NCBI GenBank assembly: GCA_018398575.1
Contig: JAGTXZ010000003.1
Location: 1,240,001-1,304,000, forward strand
Direction of reading: 5' to 3'
From: Ampelomyces quisqualis
Lineage: Eukaryota; Ascomycota; Dothideomycetes; Pleosporales; Phaeosphaeriaceae
DNA: 64,000 bases
This document shows positions 32,301-47,300 of the stretch, in pieces; position 1 is the first letter of the stretch; every line of letters starts with the position of its first letter. The position numbers and the translations under genes were made by a program. Under the pieces are notes generated by a model. The model was not told the origin of the DNA, did not search any database, and saw only the letters and a program-made list of their open reading frames with translations.

Positions 32301-35300
32301 GCGATCTCTCTGTCGTTCTCTTCTACTCCTGAGAATGACCATGTCGGTTCCTGAGCTGGACCGAGCCCTCGATCTGTAGATTTGGTTCCAAGTATGGCTG
32401 ATTTTGACTTCAGTGTTTTCATATCCGGCCTTGCATGTTCTGTCACCGCTGTTCCACGCTTCGAGATGCTCTCAGGTGTCGGCTCTCGAAGGTGAGGCCG
32501 CTTTTCATTCGGCTGATCCTCCTCCAAGGTGACTGGGTGCGATCGTCGTTTATGCGTCTCGTGGGTCGTCTGATCCTGTCCTGCCTCCATCTGCTTGATG
32601 TCCCTTGCCGTTCCAGTCGCCTTCTGATTGTCCTCTTTTTCTTTCCTGCTCTTCCTACTCTTCTTCTTTGATGGGGTTGCTGCATCTGCTATCTCTGTCT
32701 GTTGTTCCAATTCTCTTGTCGCTGATCCTTCATCCACGTTGGGAGCACTCATGGTCTCTGGGACTAATACCTGGGGAAAGGGGTACTCGCCAAGCTCTTT
32801 GCCAGTTGTCGGGGCTACTGACCCTTCTTCGAAAGTGAGTCGTTCCAAAGACGCGACCTCAACTGGATATGGAGGTAGAGTTCTGTCGAGCTTACTCTCA
32901 CGGATGGTGGAGTCAGCTACCAGAGTCTCGACAGCAGGAGGCTCCTTGGGAGGACTCTCGACCGCTGGAGTCTCAGCAGCTGCATACTCGACACTATCCT
33001 GAGTGTGCGAAGCTCGCTTCTTATCCTTCTTCAACTTCTGGCTCTCCTTCTGACCCGCATGCTCTAAGCTCCTGCTTGTTTTATCGACGAATTCTTCAAA
33101 GCTGCTTGATGGGATTTCTATGGGTGAGTCTGACAGAGACTTGTGCTTCTTCTTTCCCTTGGATTTCTTGTTCATCTTGAGCTTCGACCCCAGCTCTTCT
33201 GGATCCGCCTCCTCAAGAACACCCGGGGATGTGTTGCGCTTTGAAAAGGTCGGGTCGTTGAGTACGTCTAGTGGATCGAATGAAACATCGTCTGTAGATG
33301 CGACTGCTACTTCGATGGGAGGCAGAGTATTTGACTCGGACTCTTTGGTGGGACGGAGCTTTGGAGATGAAGTCGGAGTAGTCCAGCCTCGAGTTGCGAA
33401 CTTCGAGGAATGGGCATTATCCAATGCAGCTGCGACATCGTCTTCGGTCGTCATGTCGCGGGTACCGTGGGGAGAGGACGGTTGATGGAAGGTCTTGTCG
33501 TCTACAGCGTACTTATCATCGAAGCCAGAGGCTTTGAGACCAGCTGCCACCGTTCCTGCGAAGTCAATGTCTTTTTGGGGTGATTGAGATCGCAAGCGTG
33601 CATCTGATGCTACTCGCGAGACAGATCGCTTCTCGGGGGCCGGATGGTGTACGGGCGTTACCGATATTGATTGCGTCTCATAATGCTCTGCAAGGTCCTT
33701 GACGCTTCCGGTTCCTCCCTTTCGTAGCTCCCGTTCAGTCGATGTGTTTTCTTGAGAAGCACCCTGTTCGAACAAGGCAGCTAATTTGTGTTTCCTTGAT
33801 GCTTTCCTTGTCAACGTTTGCGATTCAGATGCTTCAAAACTGCTAATACGAGCTGCAGAGCTAGTGGACGCCTCGACGACGGGTTCAATGCTTCGTGGAG
33901 CGGTTCTGGGTCGCTCCGTCGGAACGAGGGCATCTTCGGACTGGAGAGGCATGACTGTGGCGGCAGCGGTAACGGGCTCTTCCTCATACGAAGCGGAGCT
34001 CTTTGACTTCCGTTTCTCTTTCTCGGACGCCTTGGAAGTAGGTTCTACTTCAACCTCGGGCTGTGGTTCTGGCTCCAAGGTGGATTTTTGAACGAGTTCC
34101 CAAGGTTGCACAGCCACGTGCTTCGGCACAAGATTACGCGAAGCGGAAAGTGGTTCTTGTTCGGACACAACGTCAGAGGTAGTCGTAGTCGTAGCCTTAG
34201 ACTCGCGCTTCTCTTTTTTGCTCTTCTTCGATGGCAGAGCCCACTCGTCTTCGACAGCGATATCAGGTACGACTTCCGGGGTACGCTCGGAAGCAACACT
34301 GGGCTCACTAGGTATTTCACGTCTTGTTGAAGGCTGAGAAGTCTCGGCGACTACGTCTGTGGAGCTTAACTTGCGCTTCTCATCCTTGGATTTCATGACG
34401 TCGAAAACAAGTTCGCTCTCAACCTTAGGCACACGAGATTTTTCACTGAGAGGAGTATCTTCGACCACGAATTCCCTGGAAATAGCTGGAGACGAGACCT
34501 CGAGCTCGAACGGCGTGCGCATGTCGACGTCTTTCACGATTGTGACCGGGGCAGTATCTTGCGTAGTGTCGACAGGTGCAGTAACTTGAGCAGATCCTAC
34601 GACTGCAGTGGGTCGATGAACATCAATTGGCGCCCCGACTGGCCTGGCGACATCTTGCATCTCAACTTCCTGCGCTTCTCCAGTTACGATGGGTTCATCA
34701 GCCGCCACACTCTTTTTGCCCTTTTTCTTGTCTTTCTTGCTTTGCTTGCGAGACAGCGAAGACTGCTCCTCCTCCAGTATAGATTCCTGAACATCAGGAA
34801 TGCTGTGTTGCATCGTTCGCTCCTCCACGACTGGTGGAAGATCGGGAACACTCGGCTCTGCTACTGTCATGACCTCGTTGGGCTTGATCGTGGTTTCGGA
34901 GACAGGCTCATCTACAACAAGTGCAGCCTCTTTGGCCTGCTTCTTCTTATCCTTCTTGCTGAGCTTGCGAGAGATGGAAGGTCGTTCAGCTTCGACAACA
35001 ATTTCCTGGGCTTCTGGCACTTCGACAACCGGAACAAGTTCCGCCTTTGATGAATTCTTAATTACGGTAATGTCCCGCGTCTCTTCAGTTGTAGGGATGG
35101 ACGCCTCTGCTTCAGGTAGCATTGTATCGTCGAATTGAGCAGTCTGGTTCGCGTTCTTCCTGTCTTTCTTGCTGAGCTGTCTAGACAGTGCTGGTCGTTC
35201 TTCCTCAACCATTGGCTCTTGAAAGACGATCGTGGAAGCGCCTCCCATGGTATCCATCTGTTCTTCAAGTGGTTTTGCGGGCACTTCTCCGACCGTTTCG

Positions 35301-38300
35301 GTCGGGTCTTCTGAACGTGCCAAGGGTTCTGGCTCGCTAGTCCAAGGCTCGACAATGAGATGCGTTTCCTCGGGCTTTTGCTCAAAGACCGGGTCTTGAG
35401 TCTTCGATACAGGCGTCATTGCTTCCGTTGGCATTTCCGCAGGCTTTTCCACAATCAGAGAGCTCAACTTAGCCTTTTTCTTGTCCTTCTTGCTCGGTTT
35501 ACGTGATGGTACTTCGGCAGCGGCAGGCTCTTCCACAATGTCCTTCATCTCAACCACAGCTTCAGGTTCAGGTTCAGCTGCAGAAGTCGTTGGTCCAGAA
35601 TCAAATGGAATGTCCTTGGCCTTCATCCCCTTCTTCTTGTCTTTCTTGTTGAGCTTACCAACGACGTCAAAGAGTGAGGTTGGCTCGGATGGAACAGGTG
35701 CATCGAAGGCTTCATTGACCGCTAGAGCCTCGTCCAGTGCTTCAGAACGAAGTCTGAGATCAGCAACTTCATCCTGTACAGCTCGTAGGTCAGGCGACAG
35801 TACGACGGGGGGCTGAGCCGATACCTTTTGCTCGACTTGCTGGTCTTGGGATTCGGAAAGCCGCTCCTGCACTGGCTTGACAACGTCGATTGGAAGCTCT
35901 TCAGACGAACGCTCGAGGTCAATGGTACGGTCTAGGGGCTCGTTAATTGCCCGTGGTGCCTCAAAGGTTGGTGGTGAAGGAGATCGCATGGCTGCGTGCT
36001 CGGCTTCTGTGATGGCAGGCAGCACTTGGGAGGCTGGCCCTTGGCTAGTCTCAGATAATGGCTCACTGGAGGATATAGCAGTCGTGAAGGACTGAACCAG
36101 GTCGTCATGGGTTGTATCTTTCGCCATCCAGCCCATCTTTTTCTTGTTCGTCTCAGAGCTTGAGCTTGAGCGCGAAAGTGACAGGTCCCGTTCTTCAACG
36201 TTGGTCGGCTCTTGAACATGGACGGGCTCTTGAGTCGGTAGATCATCTTGCCCAATGCCTTCGATGATGGCCTCGGAAGGTATCTTAGGTAGTGCCTGAG
36301 CATATGAAGGCACTTCCGTGACCGTGACCTGGGGCTCATCGAGCACTATTTGACGCTTCAAGTTGTCGGTAGGTGGAGAAGCTGCGAGGTCTCTTGGAAC
36401 TTCCTCAAGTACTACCTCTGGGATGACTTCGCTTGGCGTAGCGGGCTCAGAAGTGGACTTGCTCTTCTTGCCCTTTTTCTTGTCTTTCTTCGACTTCTTG
36501 GACGTGGCAGCCTTTTCGCCTTGCTCAACTGACTTGCCTTCTTCGACTGCTGGTATCTCAGCAATGACTTCAGTAACGGCGGCTGGGAATTTTGTCTCGA
36601 CAGACTGAGAAATAGGCGCGACGTTGGCCTCGTAAGCGGGCAAGTTGACAGTGCTGAGCTCATCCGGCGGTTCGCCATCCTTGGACTCTAAAAGCCTGGG
36701 CGCTTCCACTAGTTCTGTGCCTGCAGATGTTTCCAGAGGTACCTCCGCAGCCACATCTTGAGAAGCAGTAGTGTCGATCACTGCAGCTGGCTCGGCGATA
36801 ACTTCCTTATCTGTCTTTCCCTTTCTGGCTTTCTTCGATGCTTTGCGGCTGAGTGGTGCATCGAGGTTGGCATCTTCAGAATTCATCAAGGTGGTCGCCT
36901 CGCTCGGCCTCGCGGTTTGGGCCTTGTAGTACACGTCTGGCTCCACGGCAGACTCTGTTGGCTGAATGAATTGTCCAGTCGCAGGGGTGAGAACAGCAGA
37001 CTCTGCTTCGCTGGGTATCAAAAGCACGTTGCGGGCATTGATGGCTTCAGCTTGCTCCTCGACTGGCTGTGCAGGCTCTGGACCCTGCTCAGTGATGACC
37101 TCGCTAAATGGTGCCTTGTTGTCTCGAGTTGGCTCGACGGTTTCGAACGGCTTGCTCTGTGTATCTTCGACTGTATCGATGGAATTTCTGCTTTTCTTGT
37201 CCTTTTTAGCTTTCTTGCCCTTTGCTGGCACCAACATCAGCTCATCTGACGCAACAACTCCTTGGGTTTGCTCCGCAATTGGCGCTGGTTCGTTGGAAAC
37301 CCCCGGCGCTGAGGATTCCATGGCATCGCGTATAGTATCTGTCTCAAAGACTGAAGATGGTGCTTGCGGTACATGAAGCTCTTGGGAAGAAGCAGGCTCG
37401 GTCATTTCGGGAATAGGTAGAGCTTCAATCACGCTCTCGACCGGTGTGTCGCGCTCAGCAACAGACTCGGTCTCTGGAACGGCAGATGCGGCCTTCTTTT
37501 CAGCTTCCTTTTGAGCCTTCTTTTCCTTTTTGCTGAGCTTGCGGCCAAGAGAAGGCCTCTCTACCGGTGCAATGGGCTCTGTCTCTCCTAGAGGCACCAT
37601 GTCCGGGATAGCAATGGGCTCTAAGCCCGGTGCTTGGAACTCGGCTTCGGAAATAGACGCTTGCTGCACTTCCTCGAGAACCGTGCGAGACTCCGACTCG
37701 ATGGATTCATTGAACTCAAGTGCAGACGTTGGCGATTCCGATCTGGCACCCTTGCTCTTTTTGCCCTTCTTCTCCTTAGACGAAAAAGGTGTGAGATCTT
37801 CAAATGCAGTTTCTCCCTTAAAAGGCTCTTCAGCAACGGGCTCTTGACCAACAGTCTCGTCCACCCGTACTTTCTCCCGAACCATCCCACCAACAACCGC
37901 AGTACCCTTGATCTCAGGCTCAATACTCGCATTGTCCTGCACTAGCGCCACCACGTCGAAAGCAGCCGCAGATTCCAGCTCCCTCGTCGCGACCCCATCA
38001 ATTCTTCTCCCAGGCTGCTCGACCACTCGCTCCAAGTGCAGCGAAGCCTCGCAATCTGTCGCAGCAGAATCGTTCGCAGGCGCACGGACCTCCGAGGAAA
38101 GCGTAGGTTGCACGTCCTCCATGACTGACGTTGCTGTGCTGGACTCCTTGCCTTTCTTTGTTGACTTTTTCGAAGATACAGGTACCGTCCACTCATCGTG
38201 AGATGGCTCGTCTGTAATTTCCGAAGCGAGGGGCGTCTCGGTGGCCTGCGAGTCACCGCTTGCTTGGGTGATGATGTCCCGTTGCTTATCGGCATGAGTG

Positions 38301-41300
38301 GCAACGACATCTTCAGTCACAGTTGTCGTATTTCCAGGCTCTTGCACAACTTCCGGTAGAGGTTCGGGGACATATTCGACAAGCGGTGTTGCCGTACCAG
38401 ATTTCTTGGCCTTTTTCTTGCTCTTCTTGGACGAGGATGATGGTATCGGTTCTTCAACAGATGTCTGGAGCTCTGCTTCGCGAAGCACCACTGGGTCCTC
38501 AGACTGCTCGATTAGGGACTGCTGCTCGGCAGCACGCTCTGTTGCTGCTTCAGTTGTAGGCACATCTTGCACGACGGCAGTTTTGTTGCCAGTTGGTACA
38601 GTCTCGATTTCCGCGTTTGCTCGAGGCTCTGGTCTGATCTCTGGCTCCTCGATGATCTTGGCTTCTGGTACGGCAACGTCGTCGACAATTGGTATGGCAG
38701 TCCCTGATTTCTTGGCCTTCTTTCTGTTCTTCTTCTTGGACGCTGAGGATGTCGGTTCTTCTTGTTGCGGTACAATAGTCCCCGCGGATGGAGAGGCCTC
38801 GATAGGTTGGTCCATCTCGCGACTCTCTTCGATGATCGGTAGGTCTTGGCTTGTAGAGATGGGCGTATCATCGAGAGTGACAGTCTTGGGTGCGGCATCA
38901 CTGAACTCACTTCCTTGAAAAGTATCCACTTGCGGTCCAGTAGTCACGAATTCTAGCTCAGCGGCAGACGACGGCGCCAATTCCACTTGCTCGGTGTTGG
39001 GGGCTTCCTCAGCGGCAGGCTCCTCGCGAGATGGCTTGGCTGGGATGTTTCCGACACCGGGCTCAGCAATCACAGGCTCTTGCGAGGGTTCTGATAGAGT
39101 AAAAGAGACCTCCTCGGTGATAGGTGTGGCCATACCCAAAGCTTTCTTAGCTTTCTTCGCCTTCTTCTTGTCTTTCTTCGAAACTGCGACGACTTCTTCG
39201 AGCGTAGCTACAGCTTCGACTGCAGATGTCGGAAGTTCCGTAGCCTCGGTGATATCAGCTGTTGTTGTGTCCAGCTCACGCTCGGATGTTCGCTCAGCGT
39301 CGATCTTGTCTTGGACCTCGGGCGCGGTAGCGCTGGTATGAACAGGCGGAGTAACTTCAGTAATGTCGGCGGCTGTGTTGTCGAAGACAACATCGCGGTC
39401 TATTGGTACAGGTTCAGCATCCGCCACGTCCACAGGTGCACTGGTGGTCTCTGCCGTCTTAATAGGAACTTCAGGAACGGGTTCGGTGGTCGAAATGGCG
39501 GCCTCAGGTTTCCTTGCCTTTTTACCCTTTTTTTCCTTCTTGGGTGGCGTGTAGCCCCAATCATCGTCCGCGGGCTGCAAGGGTTCTGCTTGGGTATCTG
39601 GCATAGTTGATGACACTTCTGGAGCTTCTTGAACGACTTCATCAGCAGTGTGAGCTGCAGCTTCGAATTGCGGGACATTGACGGCCTCGTCGAGTGCAGT
39701 AAGATTCAAGTCCTCGACCATCAGTGCTTGGGCAGTCTGACAGCTAGGCTCGGAAATCGCTTGTGCAGGCGCAACCTCTTCAGACTTTTCGATCATCGAT
39801 GCCTCGATCTCTGGCTGTGAGACTTCCATGACTTCTTCGGTAACAGGCGCGGCAGCTTCTGCAGACTTCTTATCTTTCTTGGCCTTCTTCTTGTCCTTCT
39901 TGGAGACCTTGACACTGGAGTCCTCCTTAACTGGTTGAGTAACCTCTGTCGTTGCTTCAGTCGCGGGTTGTACGTCTTCCTTTCGCGTGAGGTCAGTAGC
40001 CGGCTCAACAACATCGGACGAAATAACCTCAGCCGGGACCCCGGTGGCCTTGACAGCTGTACTAGGCTCCACGGATTCTTCGACGACGGGTGCAGCCTCG
40101 ATGACAGTCTCCTCAACCTTGCTTTGTTGACGTTCCCGTACGATTTCCTCGGCTGGTGTCACGCTGCCAGACTTAGCCTTCTTTTTCTTCTTCTTATCTT
40201 TCTTCAAAGGTGCGATAACAGAGTCGTATTCGACAACTTTCAGAGGCTCGCTGGCGATCTCGACATCAGCTAGCTGCGCTCGTGACTGCTCCGCACTGTG
40301 TTCGCGGGGATCAACGGACGTTGTTGCTTGAGTTTCTTCTGTCTGCGTTTGCTCTGGCAATATCTCCTTCTCGATTTCAAGAGATACGTCTCCCTCAACA
40401 AGTGGAACAACGTCCGGTACTAGCTCCTCGGCTTTCGTCGCAGTGGGTTCTTCAAGCTCCCGCGTAACTTCTGGCTCGATCAAAACGTCCACCGGTGCAG
40501 ACAGTTTCTTGTTCTTCTTCGCCTTTTTCTTGTCCTTTTTGCCAAGCATGGTGCTGTCAACATCAGGTGTTACTTCTGGTAGCTGCTGCACCTCTGTTGG
40601 CTGCTCTGTCGAGGCATCAATGGTACTCTCGGTAAACTCAGCTTCATGTTCAGCAGGGAAGGCGATAGTGTCGGGCTTTTGCACGCGCGTCTCGATCTCG
40701 ACTTCCCGTGGTTGAGGCACTTCTTTGCTGATCTTTCCAGCTTGGTCATCCTGGAGGATTGGCTCGAACTTTAGTACAAGTGGCTCAATCTTGACATCTT
40801 GTGGCTGGCGAAATTCTTCGCGTGACTCGACAACCTCGTCACTGCTCGCAACTGGGTCCAGCTGTAGATTCGTGCTCTCGTCTTCTGTCTTGACATCCTT
40901 CCATGACTCTGCGTCAGTATTCACCGTCGTTGCTTCCGAGACAGGCTTCGCCGACAGTGCTCGCTTGCTAGGAAGATCGGGCTTATCCTCAGTTGCCTTC
41001 TGCTCGAACAGGGCAGCAAGTTGATGATTCTTGACTTTCTTCTGCTCGGGCGACAGAGGACTTGCTCTAGCATTCTCTTCAGATACTCTCTTGCTTTCCT
41101 CGACGGGCTGAACCACGAGCCGTGGGGCTTCGCTAGTCTCGACTGAAGCAGTTGGCTGGCCCAGGAGAACATCCTGAGATGGCGCAGCAGCGTCCTCCCA
41201 TATTGGCTCCGTCTCTTCAATCACTGGTGGCTCGATTGTCGCTGTCTCGGGTATGTTCGCAGCTGAAATTTCCATCGTCGGCTCCTCATCGATCGGAATC

Positions 41301-44300
41301 AAAGTCTCAACAACCACATCCTCCACCACAGACCCCTGCTCTCGAACCGCAACAACCACCTCTTCAACATCCGCCTCGTTCTTTCCCTCACTTCCCACAT
41401 CCATCTCCTCTCCTCGTGGCACACTCCCAGCCACCTCTTTCTCACTCTCACCACCATTATCAACAAACGCACCATCACGAACATGGGGATATGAGGTCGG
41501 TATCCCCGAGAGAAGTAAAGATGTCTCCGAAGGTATAGAAGCGGGTAAAGGAGACGACTGAGTTTCAGAAACATTGGCTTCCTCAGGCGTCTCCAGTGCT
41601 AAAAAAGGCTCGCTCTCGACCGTTGTCGTCGCACTAGATGTTTTAGCTTTCTTCTTCTTGTCCTTTTTGGAGGGTTTGGTTGTTGTCGACGGCTCGACGG
41701 GCTCGACTGGCGCGGTCGTCGCCAGCGAGCGCTCTTGCCTGGGTGGAGGCGGTTCGAGTGCAGGCGTCGGCTCTGCGCTGGCGGGTTCTTCGATTGTCGC
41801 TGGGAGCGAAGGAGCATCTTGAATAGCCAGTTCCTTGGTTGCTTCCTCTACAGGTGTGGCAGGCTGAGATGGTTCGTCTTCGATACCGGACGCGCGCTTG
41901 CCTTTCTTGGCCTTCTTCTTGTCTTTCTTCGAGCGTGAAGCATCCGTGACGTCTTCAACTACCGGGATGGGCTCGATAGAGGCCTTGTCTACTACACCAG
42001 TTATTGTTGTCTGGCCCAGGATCGGTTCCTGCTCGATTGGCAAGACCTCTGTAGCCTCATCAGCCAGGGGAGCCAGTGGTTCAATAGTCCCCTCCATTGC
42101 AGGCACTAAGAAGGGGGGTGTTTCTTTAGCTTCTACCACGAAAGCTGGCTCCTCAATGATTTGAGGCTCGGATACAAGCTCCCTTGACAGTTCTTCAGCA
42201 GGCGTCACAGGCTGTGACGGCTCACTTTCTGCAACTGACGCGCGCTTAGCTTTCTTTGCCTTCTTCTTCTGCGCTTTCGAAAGGTTGGCCCATTCCGGTG
42301 GTTCGGCATCTACGTCTTTTGCCTCCTCAGTCACTGGAGCTACAGGCTCAGTTGAGGCCGGCTCCAAAAATTCGTTGGCAAATGGAGTAGTTGCAGGCTC
42401 CTGGACAAGTGGCTCGGTCTCAGTCGATGGCTCAGGAATAGCTATGGACTCGTCCTTGCTCTCGACCATGGGAGCGATGAAAGATGGCTCTACCACGCTC
42501 GCCGAGGTCTCTGCGGGTTGTTCCGTCACATCCACATCTCGAGAAGGTTCACGGTCTTGATCGCCCGCAACTGCAGGCTCAGAAGTCCCGGGTTCCGGAA
42601 CAGATCCGCGCTTCGCTTTCTTCGCTTTCTTCTTGTCCTTTTTCGAGGATGGCGCTACCGAAACTTCTTCTTGTATCTCATCCCTAACCTCATCCTCCGT
42701 CTTCGAAAGCGTTGGCATGGAAAGGTTGTCAGAAGCAACAATTGCCTCCTCGGTAATGATTGGCTGGTCTTCCGCAGTGACTTGTTCAATTTGCTCAAGT
42801 ACAGGTCCTCGCTCCGCGGCCTCCAGATCCTCGATTGGAACTACATCTACTGGCTCGACTTCGACTGTGGTGGCAATATGCTGATCTGGAGCGACAATCT
42901 CCTTTGACTCCTCGACGGATTGCTCAGAAGTAGTTGCTGGCACAGGTAGCTCAGGTTCAGCAATTGAACCGCGCTTCGCCTTCTTCGCCTTTTTCTTATC
43001 CTTCTTAGAGATTGACGCCGCCGCGTCATCCTCTGGTGTGACATCACGAAGAGGTTCATCTGTCGTCGTGGCAGTAGACGACTCCTCCACTGAAATTGGG
43101 ATAGTCTCCTGTTGGTCGATCTCTGGGACGGTCACAACGTTGCTTTGCTGATCGTTGCTGCTGATAACCTGATTGTCTTCGGCGGGCTGTTCAATAGGTT
43201 GCTCGCTTGGAGTTGTGGATTCCGAAGGATCGGTTTCTATGATTGAACCCCGCTTACCAGCTTTCTTGACCTTTTTCTTGTCTTTCTTTGACGTCGTGGC
43301 AGTTTCGTCGACTGGGATTTCCTTTAGCGAGTCTTCAGCACTGTGCTCAATAGGCGCAGGCACTTGAACGACTGGAAGTTCAGCAGGTTGCTCTGCAACC
43401 GGTGTCTCTTGAACTTGCTCTTCGACTGCTAGTGTTTCCAAATTCTGTGGCACGTCAAGCGCATGTTGCACTTTCTCCTCGACTGGAGTTTCGAGCGGCG
43501 TAGTGGTACCACTATCTGCAACAGATCCGCGCTTGGCCTTCTTGCCCTTCTTCTTGTCCTTCTTCGATATTGTTGCCGTCTCGTTGGCCGGCACCTCCTT
43601 CGGTGTGTCCTCGGCAATCGTCTCGACAGGCGCAGGAGGTAGAACCTCTTTCACAACTAAGGATTCGGGCGCGGACTCTCCTACCACTGGGGCTTCTTCG
43701 ACGATAGGAGGCTCAAAAGCGCTCTGCTCGACCACTCCCTCTACCAAAGACCTTGGCACATCAAGCAGATCCGGCGACTTTTCTTCAACCGGAGTAGACG
43801 TTTCACTCTCTGCAACAGAACCGCGTTTAGTCTTTTTCGCCTTCTTCTTGTCCTTCTTCGAAAGCGGCGCAGCGGTGCCTTCCACAGTAGGAACTTCAGT
43901 GATATGCTCGGTTGGAAGTGGAGTTGAGATAGATTCTTCAGCCTCGAGTTCGCGCGCCACTGGCTGTTCCTCAGATAGAACGTCCGCTTCTGGTGTGTCT
44001 GTTACCACGGGTGCGACGGCGAGACTTTCTCCACGCTGCAAATCAGGTTCCGTCTTCTCTTCCCCCGCCGTCACAAGCGCAGATCCTGGTTCCGCAACAG
44101 ACGCACGTTTTGCCTTGTTGCCTTTCTTCTTGTCTTTCTTGGAAATCGGCGCACTAGTGGCCGGCTCCTCTGCTTGCTCCGTGATCTGGTCAGGCGTAGT
44201 CGACGAGACAATATTGTCCTGAGACAATTCTTCGATCGCTGGCGCAGCTTCAATGGGTTCGGAAACAATCCGCTCCGCAGGCTGGTCTTGAATTGAGCGA

Positions 44301-47300
44301 AATAGATCTACTGGCTCCAGAGTTGCAGGCTCATCCTTGAGAACGGGCGCCTCAGTGGGCGTGACACGAGCCTCGACCTCCATCGGCAGATCTGTAACTG
44401 GGATAAAGGCGTCGACCTCAGCAGTAGGAGTTTGAGGCTCAGAAATCGATTGGTTCTTCTTACCCTTCTTCTTCTTGGCTTTCTTCGAAGTAGGCGCCGC
44501 CTCTTGAGTCTCAATCGGCTGTTCAAGTTGCTGTATTGAAGGCTCTCCTGGAAGTGGTGCCTCGGGCGGGGATTCACTTTCGATAATGGGAGTGACTATG
44601 GGAACCTCGACGGGTTCTGATATCTGGCCCATCTCAGTCGTCGGAGTTTCCAGGACAGACTCGATAGGGGCGATTTCCATTGGGACCTCAAAGTCCACAG
44701 GCTCCGACAGTCCGCCCACCTCCACAGCAAGTTCTCGGTCGCCATGCAACTCAGTGGTCGGAGTGGCGAGAGGAAAATCAACCGTCCGCGTTGGCGCTTC
44801 CACCTCCGTGGACCCAGGAGCAATTTCAGCAGCTTCAGAAGTGACATCAGGCTCTATCTCTTCAGCAGCTTTAGCCTTCTTCCCTTTCTTCTTCTTGGCT
44901 TTCTTTGGAGTCAATTCAGCCTCTTCCTTTGCTGCTTGCTCTGCTGCTTCTTCTGCCTCTGCTTCAAGTTGTGCAGTTGACTTGTCAACGTTCTCAATGA
45001 GCTCCTCCGGCACAGGCGCAATTGTGCTCTCCACCTCTTTCACTGTGGCAGCAGGCTCAGGAATGAGGTCAGTAGCCGGCAGTGTTGATTCTTCCATGTT
45101 CTTCGTAGTTGTGCCAGGTTCCGGGGGTGCTTCAAACTGCATACTGACCTCTTCAGTGATTGGAGTGCTAGGCTCAGTGACGTCTGTAGATTTCGCCTTC
45201 TTGCCCTTCTTCTTCTTGCTTTTCTTTGACGTCAGCTCCGCACTCCCAATCTCGACCGTGGGCTCGATAGCAGTTGATACAGCAGTGTCTTGCATAGTGT
45301 CAGCCAGCGCAGTAGGCAGTGCAGTAGGTGTTGTTGTCTCTAGCTGCGCAGGCTCAAGAGGAGCTTCGATCTCGCCGGCAAGGATTCGAAGGCCTCTGCT
45401 AGTATCTTGTTCAAAGAATTCTGGAACGATATTCGACGCTGTCGTTGCCATGGGCTCTGAAGATGCTTCAGGCTGGGATACAGGCTCCTCCAAGGCAGGT
45501 GTACTTGCCCGAATGTCAACAGGCTTATCCTTCTTCTTACTCTTCTTCGCGACAACAGTTGGCTCTGTGCCTTCCTCAAGCTTTGGCCCATCGACCTCAC
45601 GCGTCGCCTCCTCCGCAACAAATGCAGGTAGATTCCCGAAGTCCTTCGCGGCCTCGGCTGACTCAAGATCAAGCTCATCGACAGTCCCTTCCGGTAAAGG
45701 CACACCATGAGGCTCTTCGATCGTCTGGGTTGCTGTGGGCTCGAGAAGGGGTGGCTCGACAGCAGTCTCGGATGCAGCTGTTGTCTCTGTGACGACTGGC
45801 TCTTCGTCAACAACCTTGTCTTTCTTTCCCTTCCTCTTTTTCTTTGACTTCTTCGAAGAAGCAGGAGTAGCTTCTTCCTCAAGAGGTGCTGCGGGAATTT
45901 CAGGTTCGTCTTTCGCGTTGTCAAGTACAACGGCAGGCGCTTCAGTGGCAAGCTCAGGCTGTGAAGATATCACAATGGGGATATTTTCCGCGGCAATCGG
46001 GACATCGACAGCAGGCTCAGATCGCGTCGTGTTTTCCACTGTAGGTTCCCCCATCGAGGTTGTGATAACATCAGCTTCGGGCTTCGCAGATTCTACAGGC
46101 AACTCCAGCTCTCGGCGTACTTCAGTCACAGGAGTACTAGGCTCGCTCTGCTCGGTTGCCTTTTTCTTCGCAGCTTTCTTCTTCTTCCTGTCCTTCTTTG
46201 AAGAAGGTCCTGGCATGGCCCATTCGTCTTCTGCAGCTGTCTCGGTAGATTGAATAATGACCGTGGCGGGCTGCTCTTCAATTGCGATGGTGGCTTCACG
46301 CTCAAGGTCAGCTTTTACAGGTACTGGAGGATCCGAAGCTTGAGGGGCGTCGTTGACCATGTCCCAGCTAACAGGTTCGGAGACAGTGTCAGGTTGCGTG
46401 GAAACTTGGACGTCCTCAGTTGGCGTGAAGTGTTCAGCTTGCACGGACGGTGGAGATGTAGCCTCATCAAGAGGCTCGAGCTCGCCCTCCACATCATCAG
46501 GAAGCTGCACATCCTCAGGCCTCACTGCATAATCTGTAACGGCTTTAAATGTGGCAACGGGAGCAAGTACGGCGAGTTCCTCAACGTTCTTGCCCTTCTT
46601 TTTCTTCTTGTCCTTTTTCTTCGACACAGGCCCGACAATCTCGACTTCGGCAGCTTCCTCTGCAACATCATCTTTGACTTCTTCTCCTTTCACCAGCGTA
46701 GGAATGACGTCGACAGGCGTCTCGGTGTCATTTACGGTCTTGGCTTCCGGAAGTAACGTCTCGGTGACATCTACTCCAAGTACTTCGGGAAGCTCTCTCG
46801 ATACTTCCGACGTCGATGTAGCAGTCTCGACAACAGGCTCAGCCTGGAACTCAACGGCTTCTGTCCCACTCTTCGACTTGCTCTTCCTGCCCTTCTTTGT
46901 CTTGGGCGTAAAGCCCCAGTCTTCTTCCGCAGCAACGGGAACTGCCTCGCGGTCGGTAGGAGCAGGCTCGGCCTGAGCATCCTTGACCTCAGGAAGGGAG
47001 AGACCCTCAGGTGCAGGACTCAGTGCGCTCTCAGGGAACTCAGCTTGTGACTCCGAAACTTCGCGCTTGACTTTGATAGACTCGATCGGCTGTTGTGCAT
47101 CCGCGCCCGCGTCAGGGGTCACATCGCTGAAGTCAGCAGCGGTGAGGTCAAACGACCGCTCAGCGACAGGCGTGCCCAGGGCGCTCTCTTCCAAAGTAGA
47201 GAGTTGCGCTTTCGCCTTCTTAGCCTTCTTGCTCTTCTTCTTGCTCGATGAGGAAGTGGTTTCGTCTTCAAGCGGTGTCAAAGAAAGTGAGGCTGTTGGC

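Noticed and set aside
44586..45710. Long plus-strand ORFs antisense to lah (also 43503-44222, 46983-47666, 54126-54767)
   Set aside because: They mirror the Lys/Glu/Ala/Pro codon bias of lah on the opposite strand. Their Ser/Phe/Val-rich translations repeat wherever the Lys modules occur and have no start context or domain.
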